A stretch of 64,000 nt of DNA from Dyadobacter sp. CY326 (GCF_021390515.1 NZ_JAJUXI010000003.1:806001-870000), one strand, 5' to 3'; positions 54,385 through 62,411 are shown, numbered from the stretch's first letter. Notes: a model not told the origin generated them from the sequence alone. Numbers and translations: made by a program.

Positions 54385-55608
54385 ATGTCAAAAAAACGTC
54401 TACTATTTCTACTTTCTTTTGCAATCACTGTCTCAGGCGAATTATTGGGGCAGGTGCCTAACTTGGGATCAGCGGGAGATTTTGCAGTATTCACTTCTAC
54501 TGGCGCCTTCAATAACTCAGGCGCTTCACTCATTACGGGTGATGTTGGCACTAATGAGGGATCTTTTTCATTTAACCCGGGCGTGGTCGTAGGCGAGACT
54601 CATGTCGCTGATGCTATTTCAAATGCGGCCGCTTTGGACCTGGCCGCTGCATATTCGGCATTGACATCGCGTTCATGTGGCGCAGTTTTACCAGTAACAT
54701 TAGGGAATAATCAAATCCTTGGGCCCAATGTTTACTGTCTTGGAGCAGCTTCCACAATAAATGGAACATTGATCCTGGATGGAAAGGGCGATCCCAATGC
54801 CTTATTCATATTCAAGGTTGACGGAGCATTGTCTACGAGTGCATTCTCGAATGTAGTTCTGATCAACTCGGCCTCGTTTAATAATGTCTTCTGGCAAGTG
54901 ACTGGCAGATTCGATTTGGAAACCAATTCTATTTTCAGGGGCACGGTTATAGGCGGAGGTGCTATTGAATTGCTTGAAGGCTCCTCAATCGTAGGCAGGG
55001 CACTGACAACAGCCGGCGCCATAGATCTGCATAATAATAGAGTTGTGTCTTTGGAAGCAGCATTACCAGTAACGCTTACAAACTTTGAAGCGAAAATAAC
55101 GGAAGGGAAAGCAGTTCGGCTCGCATGGGCTACAACAGCCGAAACAAACAGCGACCGCTTCGAAATTGAGCATAGCGCTAATGGTAAGAAGTGGGAGAAG
55201 CTGTCAACAGTGCTTGCTAAAGGCAAGAGTAACAGTTTGGTGAACTATGAGTATATAGACTTGCACCCATGGAAGGGCGCAAATCTATATCGTTTAAAAA
55301 TGATCGACATAGATAAATCCTTTACGTATAGTCGTGTAAGGGTTGTAAGTTTTTTAACTGAAGAAAGAATAGCGCTCTATCCAAATCCAATCGTTGATAA
55401 ACTTACTTTGGCCATCCAAGACATGAGTCAGGTCCAAAGCATCAAAATGAGTGATATCACTGGAAGAGAGATTTTTATAAAGCAGAAAACCCAATCTTCA
55501 GACCTGTCCCCGGAAATTGATGTTAGCCACCTTTCTTCTGGCATGTATGTCGTTCAGATTAGCCGTATGGGCCGTCCAGATTCTTTTATAAAAGTTTTGA
55601 AACGATAG
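54385..55608 (+). CDS. Ice-binding family (DUF3494) secreted protein with T9SS sorting domain
   Basis: 407 residues, signal peptide to about 22 (FAITVSGELLG/Q). Residues about 25-225 are the DUF3494 ice-binding beta-solenoid: LGSAGDFAVFTSTGAFNNSG, ITGDVGTNEGSFSFNPGVVV, AAYSALTSRSCG, LGPNVYCLGAASTING, LILDGKGDPNALFIFKVDGA, GSSIVGRALTTAGAIDLH. The LPVTLTNFEAKI linker precedes a fibronectin-like strand set (RLAWATTAETNSDRFEIEHS). The C-terminal 80 residues (IALYPNPIVDKLTL … GMYVVQISRMGRPDSFIKVL) are a T9SS type A signal, so the protein is exported and surface-attached. It may inhibit ice recrystallisation or act as an adhesin. Confidence 0.93.
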   Translation: MSKKRLLFLLSFAITVSGELLGQVPNLGSAGDFAVFTSTGAFNNSGASLITGDVGTNEGSFSFNPGVVVGETHVADAISNAAALDLAAAYSALTSRSCGAVLPVTLGNNQILGPNVYCLGAASTINGTLILDGKGDPNALFIFKVDGALSTSAFSNVVLINSASFNNVFWQVTGRFDLETNSIFRGTVIGGGAIELLEGSSIVGRALTTAGAIDLHNNRVVSLEAALPVTLTNFEAKITEGKAVRLAWATTAETNSDRFEIEHSANGKKWEKLSTVLAKGKSNSLVNYEYIDLHPWKGANLYRLKMIDIDKSFTYSRVRVVSFLTEERIALYPNPIVDKLTLAIQDMSQVQSIKMSDITGREIFIKQKTQSSDLSPEIDVSHLSSGMYVVQISRMGRPDSFIKVLKR

Positions 55609-55680
55609 CATTAGAAATTGGTGAGTTTGGCTATGCACACACTTTTTAAAAAATCAAAAATTTACGATTGATATATTCAA

Positions 55681-56013
55681 ATGATCACATTTCATGACCT
55701 TTTATTTGAACACCGCGACAGAACAATTGCGATAGTCCAAAAGTATATTTCAAAGTACACCGCAAACGAATATACGAATACGATAGATACTTGGAATCTA
55801 TTTATACTGGATCATGCAAGTGATGTCATTGCGGATCTGACGCAAAGTGGCAGCGATGTATTTCATAAAGCCATTACCAATAATGTTGTCCTAAGAAAGG
55901 AAGATTTTAATGCTATCAGAAAGGTCAACCTGGATGCAGCAGCCAGATATCAGGAAGGGCTCAAAGACTTGTATCGGTTAATTGTGGAAACTAATCAGCA
56001 GAAGGACTTCTGA
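55681..56013 (+). CDS. Hypothetical protein, 110 aa
   Basis: All-alpha, soluble, no signal: HRDRTIAIVQKYISKYTANE, IDTWNLFILDHASDVIADLT, FHKAITNNVVLRKEDFNAIR. No family recognised. It lies 72 bp after the ice-binding gene and 28 bp before another small unknown gene, inside the segment bracketed by the 39-bp repeats. Composition supports a real gene. Confidence 0.6.
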   Translation: MITFHDLLFEHRDRTIAIVQKYISKYTANEYTNTIDTWNLFILDHASDVIADLTQSGSDVFHKAITNNVVLRKEDFNAIRKVNLDAAARYQEGLKDLYRLIVETNQQKDF

Positions 56014-56041
56014 TTTAGCCTTTCTGCGAATGCTAGTAAAT

Positions 56042-56326
56042 ATGAATAGTTTAGAACAAATCATCCCTTCTGAAAGGGAGGTTGCGGAGATTATTGCTGT
56101 CCTTCATAGCAAGATAGATTTGATAGGCATATGCAGTTGTGAAAACTTTGCAATGCTGGAAGGTTGCCAGGAGGCAATTAAAATATTATGCGGTAAGAAA
56201 ACGTCTTATAATGATATAAGTGACGATCTGATAACAGACAACGGGTGGATTATTGCGGTACTAGCGGTAGACTATCTAAATGGAATTTGTGATGGGAAGA
56301 TTTTCAAAGATCTTCCCATTAGATAA
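56042..56326 (+). CDS. Hypothetical protein, 94 aa
   Basis: Start at ATG 56042 (MNSLEQIIPSEREVAEIIAV); an ATG at 56030 is also possible. Small soluble helical protein with ICSCENFAMLEGCQEAIKI and GWIIAVLAVDYLNGICDGKI; five cysteines are unusual for its size. The last codons form half of a perfect 10-bp-stem hairpin that overlaps the gene end. Probably one unit with the preceding unknown gene. No family recognised. Confidence 0.55.
   Translation: MNSLEQIIPSEREVAEIIAVLHSKIDLIGICSCENFAMLEGCQEAIKILCGKKTSYNDISDDLITDNGWIIAVLAVDYLNGICDGKIFKDLPIR
56292..56319 (+). terminator. Hairpin built into the 3' end of the small gene
   Basis: ATGGGAAGAT / ATCTTCCCAT, perfect 10-bp stem, loop TTTCAAAG; the stop codon (56324-56326) lies just after, followed by AAATTTTAG. 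It acts as coding sequence and probable terminator. Confidence 0.55.
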
Positions 56327-56542
56327 ATTTTAGTTCCAACTACCCATCCATGTAAATTGTGGCGAGGGACGCCAAGGGCTGAACTATATGCTATGGCTGC
56401 TGAACGCAATAATACATGACAAGCAAATGACATCATATCCATCCATTGCTTAGAGTAAACGACTATTAAAGTCAATGTGTTATAATAGCTGAAAGTCCCA
56501 TGCCGCATACATCAGGGGACGCCGAAACCAAGAGATTACCGG

Positions 56543-56581
56543 ACATGGGAATTATGATACTTAGATGCTTTATTATGTAAC
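56543..56581 (+). repeat. 39-bp direct repeat, copy 2
   Basis: Same 21-bp and 10-bp arms as copy 1, 8-bp core GATGCTTT. The distance between copies is 2222 bp. Confidence 0.85.
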
Positions 56582-56606
56582 TAACTGCACAGATGGCTGC
56601 TTTTAC

Positions 56607-56927
56607 CTAATCGATTTCTTGATAATAACTGCGCGAGCAAGTTTGACAAACCCCATAAAACTCATGCCGGCCGAGATAGCGCCACCCCCTCCTATCAAAA
56701 AAAAGTCCAATGTAATGCTTCACTCGGCCTGAAAATGTCACAAAAGCCCTCCTGCTGGCAGGATCTAGGCATGCTTCGAGGGTATCTACACCAAGCATTT
56801 TTCGGAAAGACTTACTTCCCATTTCGAAATGATACTTTCTGCCCTGATAGTCAGCATAAATTTCATTAGGATATTTAACTGTACAAAGTCTTTTCAAACA
56901 AAAGATGGCATAGAAGGCCGTAGTCAA
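56607..56927 (-). CDS. Hypothetical protein, about 106 aa
   Basis: Open from a TTG at 56927 with no ATG until about residue 36 (MGSKSFRKMLG). The composition is protein-like (YPNEIYADYQGRKYHFEMGS, VTFSGRVKHYIGLFFDRRGW). It ends in a Cys-containing tail GVCQTCSRSYYQEID. Either a short gene using TTG or a 5'-decayed fragment; no family recognised. Confidence 0.4.
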   Translation of the reverse strand: MTTAFYAIFCLKRLCTVKYPNEIYADYQGRKYHFEMGSKSFRKMLGVDTLEACLDPASRRAFVTFSGRVKHYIGLFFDRRGWRYLGRHEFYGVCQTCSRSYYQEID

Positions 56928-57129
56928 AGTGCTTAAACCCTATTCCCATATCCGCATGAGCTGGAAAAAGAAAGAATGGGAGCATGATTCCGCGCTCCAA
57001 ATTCGGGTAATGGAAAACGGAAAAAAGACAACAATTGCCTTTCATCATGACAAGCTTGCAGATGCGGAGCAGCGAGAAGAAATGAGTGAATATTGGAGTA
57101 GCAAAATGGGCAGCATTAAACTACCCTAA
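56920..57129 (+). pseudogene. C-terminal fragment of an SRPBCC/AHSA1-like protein
   Basis: From about 56929 it reads VLKPYSHIRMSWKKKEWEHD, then SALQIRVMENGKKTTIAFHH and DKLADAEQREEMSEYWSSKM. This is the C-terminal part of the SRPBCC/DUF4287-type domain proteins, whose N-terminal two thirds are missing. Its stop overlaps by four bases the stop of the convergent methyltransferase gene. No start codon of the normal gene remains, so it is a truncated pseudogene. Confidence 0.6.
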
Positions 57130-58403
57130 GCGCTTATCCCTGCAATTTTATTTTTAGCTCTCAGATAATTATACCTCCCAAAAATATGGGCATTTAACAA
57201 CATAGCTTGTTCTGAGTGGTATAGCCTTTTCTCTGCGTCAAACTTTACTTTTACTTTACCTAACGTCGTTTCATCTTCCACCTGGGAAACAATTGTCATC
57301 AACTCGCTTAATGAAAAGGTTGGCTTTGATGCTGCAATAGCGTTTGTCCATTGATCAACCACCGTCACCGCCTTGGAGTTTGTCACCGTTTTTATCATTC
57401 GATTGTCAATTCCGGGTTTCTTTCTGGGTGGTATAGTCTTAATCGCTTTGGCGGCGGCGGCAATGTGGTGAGGAGTAGTGCCACAGCATCCCCCGACAAT
57501 GTTTAACCACCCATTACCGGCAAACTCACCAACCAATGCCGCAAATTCTTCCGCTGATTGGTCATACTCTCCAAATTGATTCGGCAATCCTGCATTGGGG
57601 TGTGTACTTACCATAAATGGACTTTCCCTGTCAAGGACTTCAATGTACGGTCTTAGTTCCTTTGCACCCAGCGCACAATTTAGGCCAATTGATAAAATGG
57701 GAGCATGTGAAATGGAGATAATAAATGCCTCAACGGTTTGTCCTGATAAAATTCGCCCGCTTGCATCGGTAATAGTCCCCGAAACCATGATCGGGTATTT
57801 CTGACCGATTTTTTCAAAGATTGTCATTAATGCAAACAGTGCTGCTTTTGCATTCAGGGTATCAGTAATCGTTTCAAGCAAAAACAGATCTACCCCGCCC
57901 TCTATCAATGCATTGGCCTGCTCGGTATATGCATTTTCCAGCTGGTCAAAGTCTACTGCTCTGAAACCCGGATTGTTTACATCCGGTGATAGTGATGTCA
58001 ACTTTGTCGTCGGGCCCATAGCACCGGCTACAAACAAAGGCTTGACATTATTGCTTCTTTGAAACTCCAGAACGGCATCCTTCGCCAGTTTTGCACCCTG
58101 ATAATTGATCTCATAGACCAGATGCTCCGCTTCGTAATCAGCTTGTGAAATGCCGTTTGCCCCGAACGTGTTGGTAGACAGTATGTCCGCACCCGCATTC
58201 AGGTATTGCACATGAATGTCTTTGATTACATCTGGTCTTGTCAGGTTCAAAAGGTCATTGTTGCCTTTCAGCTCAATAGGATGATCAGACAATGATGAAT
58301 TTCTAAAATCCGCTTCTGCCAATCCTAATTGCTGTATCATTGTACCCATTGCTCCGTCCAACAAAAGTATTCGTTGTTCTGCTTCTATTTCTATTGCGTG
58401 CAT
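57126..58403 (-). CDS. Homocysteine S-methyltransferase domain protein (split methionine synthase, MetH N-terminal half)
   Basis: 425 residues from ATG 58403 (MHAIEIEAEQRILLLDGAMG); an upstream TTG is less likely. The Hcy-binding TIM barrel (about 12-325) shows LLDGAMGTMIQQLGL, STNTFGANG, GLNCALGAKELRPYIE and the zinc ligands NIVGGCCGTTPHHI (two Cys) plus the earlier Cys in GLNC. The pterin-, cobalamin- and activation domains of full MetH are absent, as in Bacteroidota that split the enzyme; the second half is not in the window. The last 85 residues (SLSELMTIVSQVEDETTLGK and RLYHSEQAMLLNAHIFG) are an extension I do not recognise. Confidence 0.85.
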   Translation of the reverse strand: MHAIEIEAEQRILLLDGAMGTMIQQLGLAEADFRNSSLSDHPIELKGNNDLLNLTRPDVIKDIHVQYLNAGADILSTNTFGANGISQADYEAEHLVYEINYQGAKLAKDAVLEFQRSNNVKPLFVAGAMGPTTKLTSLSPDVNNPGFRAVDFDQLENAYTEQANALIEGGVDLFLLETITDTLNAKAALFALMTIFEKIGQKYPIMVSGTITDASGRILSGQTVEAFIISISHAPILSIGLNCALGAKELRPYIEVLDRESPFMVSTHPNAGLPNQFGEYDQSAEEFAALVGEFAGNGWLNIVGGCCGTTPHHIAAAAKAIKTIPPRKKPGIDNRMIKTVTNSKAVTVVDQWTNAIAASKPTFSLSELMTIVSQVEDETTLGKVKVKFDAEKRLYHSEQAMLLNAHIFGRYNYLRAKNKIAGISA

Positions 58404-58517
58404 GGTTTCAAGTTTTGTGGTCAATTACCTAAATTTATCAATCTTACGGATGTAATAAGAATCAGCCTGAAATTTAATGCAATCAGGTGTTTTAAATGTC
58501 AGAAAACGGAAAAAGAA

Positions 58518-59153
58518 ATGCATTACAAAGATTATTTTATAAATTCAATCAGGAAGAATTTCCCGGTGAACTCCGCCCAGTTGATCATGGAAACTGAAAA
58601 CCATTTCAGCCATATTTCCAAAGATACCCGCTTTGCCGCAACATCTAAAAATCCGATCGACAGGCGGCTCAATTTCAGCGCGTACTTTTTAGCGCTTGTA
58701 CAAACACTCAATGAGCATGGCGAAACTTTCGAACGAATCCGGGAAATATGTCTGGAAATAGTGATCGAATATGTGAAGCCAAAAAACAGAATTCAGCAGT
58801 TTCTTAAAAAACTCCCACCCAAACTGATCGGCACCCGCGTTGCAGGATTATTTTTAAAGTTGTTTGACAAAAAAGTAAGTCAAAATGCCAATCCCAACGG
58901 TTTCATTGCAAAAATCATTACCGACAAAAATGAAACCTACGGGTTTGGCTATGGCGTGGATATCATGGAATGCGGTATCTGTAAACTTTTCAAAAAACAC
59001 GATTACGAGAAATATGCCTCCATACTCTGCGAAGTAGATAAAGTAACGTCCGGTCTGGCGGGCCTTGAACTAATCCGAAGTGGAACAATCGCTAACGGAG
59101 CAGCCAAATGCGATTTCCGGTTCAGGCGAATTGAGGAAGCAACCGAAGGTTAA
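58518..59153 (+). CDS. L-2-amino-thiazoline-4-carboxylate (ATC) hydrolase-like protein
   Basis: 211 residues from ATG 58518 (MHYKDYFINSIRKNFPVNSA), with AAAAAGAA just upstream. The family's helical N-terminus is followed by the C-terminal signature region YGVDIMECGICKLFKKHDYE, ILCEVDKVTSGLAGLELIRS and GTIANGAAKCDFRFRR, in which the conserved ECGI, CxxD and CxFRF parts are visible. ATC hydrolases open the thiazoline ring towards L-cysteine, but many family members have unknown substrates. It is divergent from the homocysteine methyltransferase gene, so a link to sulfur amino-acid metabolism is possible. Confidence 0.8.
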   Translation: MHYKDYFINSIRKNFPVNSAQLIMETENHFSHISKDTRFAATSKNPIDRRLNFSAYFLALVQTLNEHGETFERIREICLEIVIEYVKPKNRIQQFLKKLPPKLIGTRVAGLFLKLFDKKVSQNANPNGFIAKIITDKNETYGFGYGVDIMECGICKLFKKHDYEKYASILCEVDKVTSGLAGLELIRSGTIANGAAKCDFRFRRIEEATEG

Positions 59154-59241
59154 GTGTTATCAATGAATCCAATGGACTAGCCTGATTATCGAATTCCTTT
59201 TAAAAGAATTGAAGAAATTATACAATCAGCTGGTGCCATAA

Positions 59242-59658
59242 TTAAATCCGGCCGGCCACTTGCGTCGGTGCTATTCCAAATTGCTTTTTAAATGCAAAGG
59301 AAAAATGTGAGAGGTCTTCAAATCCTAAGTCGAGATAAACGTCGGAAGGTTTCTTATTTTCTTGACTGATAAGAAAATGGGCTTCTTGCAATCTCCTCTT
59401 TACCAGCCAGTGTCCAGAGGTTTCATGAAAGGCTACTGCAAAATCCCTTTTGAATGCAGATATACTTCTTCCTGTCAGGTAAGCAAAACGTTCTATATTT
59501 ACATTGAATTTATAATTACTATTCATAAATTCTTCCAGATCTATTTTTCCGGGTCTTTTAAATTCAAATAAAACTGCTGCAAGTTCAGGCTGGGTCTTCA
59601 ACAGGATAATTAAAAGCTCCTCATATTTTAGATCTTCAAACGCTTCATCGAGTTGCAT
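59242..59658 (-). CDS. AraC-type HTH protein lacking the sensor domain (truncated)
   Basis: 138 residues from ATG 59658, 20 bp after the extended SDR stop. It corresponds to the last half of the full-length paralogue at 60790-61671. Shared wording includes FAYLTGRSISAFKRDF versus FSYLTGRSLTTFKKDF and DLGFEDLSHFSFAFKKQFG versus ETGFENLSHFSFAFKKQFG. The N-terminal cupin/effector half is missing. It could bind the same class of sites constitutively or compete with the full-length regulator, or be a decaying copy. Confidence 0.8.
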   Translation of the reverse strand: MQLDEAFEDLKYEELLIILLKTQPELAAVLFEFKRPGKIDLEEFMNSNYKFNVNIERFAYLTGRSISAFKRDFAVAFHETSGHWLVKRRLQEAHFLISQENKKPSDVYLDLGFEDLSHFSFAFKKQFGIAPTQVAGRI

Positions 59659-59678
59659 AAGACCTTTATAATAAGGCG

Positions 59679-60713
59679 TTATGGGAGGTTAAATTTGATC
59701 ATACTGTCTACTGATGCCAGGATTGCCTCTTGCATATTAGCTACCGGTTTCCAGCCTAAAATCGTTTTTGCTTTTGAATTGCTCACATTACGGTTCACCC
59801 TGATAAACATCACACCCTGCTTTGCCTGCTCATTAAAAAGAGATCCAATTTTTAAAGCAAAAGCCGGGATCTTTTTGCTGGAAACTTTCCCGGACACCTC
59901 AGGCCTGGCGGTTTTTAAAAATGCTGCAATCTGTGGCATTGAAATTTGTCCATCTGCCGAAGCTATAAATCGCTGGCCATTTGCCTCTGGGTTTTCCATA
60001 GCCAAAACATGCAAAAGCGCTACATCCCTTACGTCTACAATATTTAATGGGATCGGCGGGATAGCTTTCCAAGTGCCATCAAGCATATTTTTCAAAATAT
60101 CTAAACTGCTGGAAACATGCCCGTTTAATGATGGTCCGAAAATGGCAACAGGGTTAATGGTTACAAATTCTAAATTACCTCTTTGATTTTTGATGAACTC
60201 CCAGGCAGCCCGTTCTGCCAGAAGTTTGGATTTTTCATAAATTGATAAGCCTTTTAGATTCGGATCTGTCCAGTCGGCTTCGGTAGTTTGTCTGCTTTTA
60301 TCGGTCTGGCTAAATCCCACCGCCCCAAAATTGGAAGTCATAACTACCCGTTTTACACCGGCTTTAGAGGCAAATTTCAAAACCCTTAGAATGCCTTCCA
60401 AGGCAGGTCCAATGGCTTTGCTTTCATCTTTGGGTATTTCAGAAAACACAGGAGATGCAACACTTAACACGTATTTACAATCTTTCATGGCCTCCTGCCA
60501 ATGATCATCGCTGGTCAGTTCGGCTTCAATAAACGAGAGATTCCCAAACGACGAAACTCCATTGGTTTTTAAGGTTTCAACCAGTTTATCCTTGATTGCC
60601 ATAGAGCGAAGCGTTGTTCTTACCTTATATCCTTTTTGCAACAATTGCAGCACAATATGTAAGCCAACAAAACCATTGCCACCTGTAACTAAAACAGTCT
60701 CTTTACCTTCCAT
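59679..60713 (-). CDS. Extended SDR, NAD(P)-dependent epimerase/dehydratase (dihydroflavonol-reductase-like)
   Basis: 344 residues. N-terminal VLVTGGNGFVGLHIVLQLLQ gives the GxxGxxG nucleotide site, then KVRTTLRS (Arg for NADP). YEKSKLLAERAAW is the catalytic YxxxK, and PVAIFGPSLNGHVSSSLDIL and PLNIVDVRDVALLHVLAMEN complete the DFR/anthocyanidin-reductase-like signature. It likely reduces an aldehyde or ketone; substrate unknown. It is transcribed after the AraC gene at 60790-61671, with three AraC-like repeats in the 76-bp gap, and is followed by the truncated AraC. Confidence 0.92.
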   Translation of the reverse strand: MEGKETVLVTGGNGFVGLHIVLQLLQKGYKVRTTLRSMAIKDKLVETLKTNGVSSFGNLSFIEAELTSDDHWQEAMKDCKYVLSVASPVFSEIPKDESKAIGPALEGILRVLKFASKAGVKRVVMTSNFGAVGFSQTDKSRQTTEADWTDPNLKGLSIYEKSKLLAERAAWEFIKNQRGNLEFVTINPVAIFGPSLNGHVSSSLDILKNMLDGTWKAIPPIPLNIVDVRDVALLHVLAMENPEANGQRFIASADGQISMPQIAAFLKTARPEVSGKVSSKKIPAFALKIGSLFNEQAKQGVMFIRVNRNVSNSKAKTILGWKPVANMQEAILASVDSMIKFNLP

Positions 60714-60736
60714 TTTTTATATTATTTTATGGCAAA

Positions 60737-60800
60737 GTTTGCTCAAAAAATGGAATGGGACTTTGCTAAAAAGTCCAATAATACTTTGCTCAAAGGTCCA
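60737..60800 (-). promoter_or_regulatory. Three phased AraC-type repeats before the extended SDR
   Basis: GTTTGCTCAAAAAATGG (60737), CTTTGCTAAAAAGTCCA (60761) and CTTTGCTCAAAGGTCCA (60784), same orientation, 23-24 bp apart. The nearest begins 24 bp upstream of the SDR ATG; the last overlaps the stop of the upstream AraC gene. Confidence 0.6.
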
Positions 60801-61671
60801 TATACTTTTTAATGGATCCGCCGTGCGTGGGTTGTTCCCTCTCGCCGCTGGAAAGTTCTGTCGGCGTCATCCCAAATTGTTTTTTGAACGCAAAAGAGAA
60901 ATGTGATAAATTTTCAAAGCCGGTTTCTAAATACACTTCGACCGGCTTTCTGTTTTTCTTGGCAAGATGGTAATGTGCTAATTCCAAACGTCTTTGCGTT
61001 AGCCAACGCTGCGGCGTTATCTTATAGATTTTATAAAAATCCTTTTTAAAAGTAGTCAAACTGCGTCCTGTCAGATAGGAGAACTTTTGCAGCGGCATAT
61101 TGAACATAAAGTTCCTTTCCATGAAATTCGCCAGATCAATTTTATTCGGTTCATCAAAGTTCGCCAATATGTTGTCAACGGTTTTGTCGACACTTCTCAG
61201 GATCGAAATTGCTTCTGTAATTTTTAATGAAGCGATATCTTCCGGAAATTTTCCCAGTACGTCAAAATAAGGTATCAGCGAAGCAAGGCACCTTTCTAAT
61301 AATGGGTGCTTATCGAATTTTAGGATACTGTGTTTTGGAGAAGCGTAAGTTTTTACATTCAGGTTAGCGTAAAATTCCCTCAGGTGTGCAGTAGACAGAT
61401 GCATTACAACCGATGTGTAAGGCAGTCCGACTTGGGGATAATTGATGATTGTGGCTAGTTGATTTCTTGGAATAAGAAAAATGTCGCCTGCCGTAAACAG
61501 GTAGCTTTGATCTGCCTGGTGAATTTTAGCTTTACCCGAAATGAACCATACAAGCATATGGCAGTCAAATATGACCTCCATTTTAAACTCTTTCCCTTGG
61601 TTGCGAAATAATTTAATATCCGGGGCAATGTATTCGAATGGGAATTCCATATTGCCGCTAGTCATTACCAT
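60790..61671 (-). CDS. AraC family transcriptional regulator
   Basis: 293 residues from ATG 61671, which overlaps the SDR stop region (ATGGTAATGA); ATGs at 61665 and 61650 are alternatives. An N-terminal cupin-like effector domain at about 1-160 (FDCHMLVWFISGKAKIHQAD, FTAGDIFLIPRNQLATII) is followed by a C-terminal HTH: FSYLTGRSLTTFKKDFYKIY, ITPQRWLTQRRLELAHYHLA, YLETGFENLSHFSFAFKKQF. It lies between the SDR at 61665-62411 and the extended SDR, and both promoters have TTTGYTCAAA repeats, so it likely controls both (inference). Confidence 0.93.
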   Translation of the reverse strand: MVMTSGNMEFPFEYIAPDIKLFRNQGKEFKMEVIFDCHMLVWFISGKAKIHQADQSYLFTAGDIFLIPRNQLATIINYPQVGLPYTSVVMHLSTAHLREFYANLNVKTYASPKHSILKFDKHPLLERCLASLIPYFDVLGKFPEDIASLKITEAISILRSVDKTVDNILANFDEPNKIDLANFMERNFMFNMPLQKFSYLTGRSLTTFKKDFYKIYKITPQRWLTQRRLELAHYHLAKKNRKPVEVYLETGFENLSHFSFAFKKQFGMTPTELSSGEREQPTHGGSIKKYMDL

Positions 61672-62411
61672 GCAACTTCCCCTTCTTCACCAACGAATTT
61701 CCCGGTTGGGCCAGTTTGGTCAAGCGTAGCATATTTTATTATAGCATTGATTACTTCGTCGGGACTATGTGTTCCGGTAAAATTGTTTAAAGAGGTTGAA
61801 GCAAATCCGGGAGAAACACTGTTTATTTTGAAAGCAGTGTCTTTGAACTCGTCAGCCAACATTACCGTAAATGCATTCAATGAAGTCTTGGAACTACAAT
61901 AGGCCATCATTTTAAGGTATTTGAATGAATCATAATACGGAGCATTGGGGTCACTATGGTTAGTAAGTGAACCCAATCCACTCGTAACATTCACGATTCT
62001 AGGTTCACCGGACTTTTTTAAAAGTTCAAGGAAATGTTGCGTCACCTGAATTACCCCAAAGAAGTTTGTTTCGAAAACGGTACGTAAATTATCAATCGAT
62101 ATCTCAGATGCATTCTGCGGGTACGTGCCGCCGATTCCTGCATTGTTTACCAACACGTCAAGCCTATCCATTTTGCTCTCTAATTCAAGCTTGGCTTTTA
62201 TAATAGACTCTTCGTCTGTCACGTCGATTTGAATTAAGTCAACGTTGGTTAATCCTAATTCTCTTAGTTCTTCTACTGCTTTTTGTCCGTTTGATTTATC
62301 ACGGCTTCCCAGGTAAACCTGATAATCGAGTTGTGCCAGTTGTTTTGCAGTCGCCAATCCGACGCCTTTGTTTGCTCCTGTAATAAATGCTGTCTTTTTC
62401 GTTGTCATCAT
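61665..62411 (-). CDS. Short-chain dehydrogenase/reductase
   Basis: 248 residues (start MMTTKKTAFITGANKGVG; the second ATG is equally possible). TGANKGVGLATA is the cofactor loop, NNAGIGG the central motif, IVNVTSGLGSLTN the Ser region and YCSSKTSLNAFTVML the catalytic Tyr/Lys. PGFASTSLNNFTGTHSP and GPTGKFVGEEGEVAW at the C-terminus are typical of carbonyl-reductase-like SDRs. The stop overlaps the start of the AraC gene. Two 14-bp direct repeats lie 49-85 bp upstream. First gene of a cluster SDR, AraC, extended SDR, truncated AraC. Confidence 0.93.
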   Translation of the reverse strand: MMTTKKTAFITGANKGVGLATAKQLAQLDYQVYLGSRDKSNGQKAVEELRELGLTNVDLIQIDVTDEESIIKAKLELESKMDRLDVLVNNAGIGGTYPQNASEISIDNLRTVFETNFFGVIQVTQHFLELLKKSGEPRIVNVTSGLGSLTNHSDPNAPYYDSFKYLKMMAYCSSKTSLNAFTVMLADEFKDTAFKINSVSPGFASTSLNNFTGTHSPDEVINAIIKYATLDQTGPTGKFVGEEGEVAW

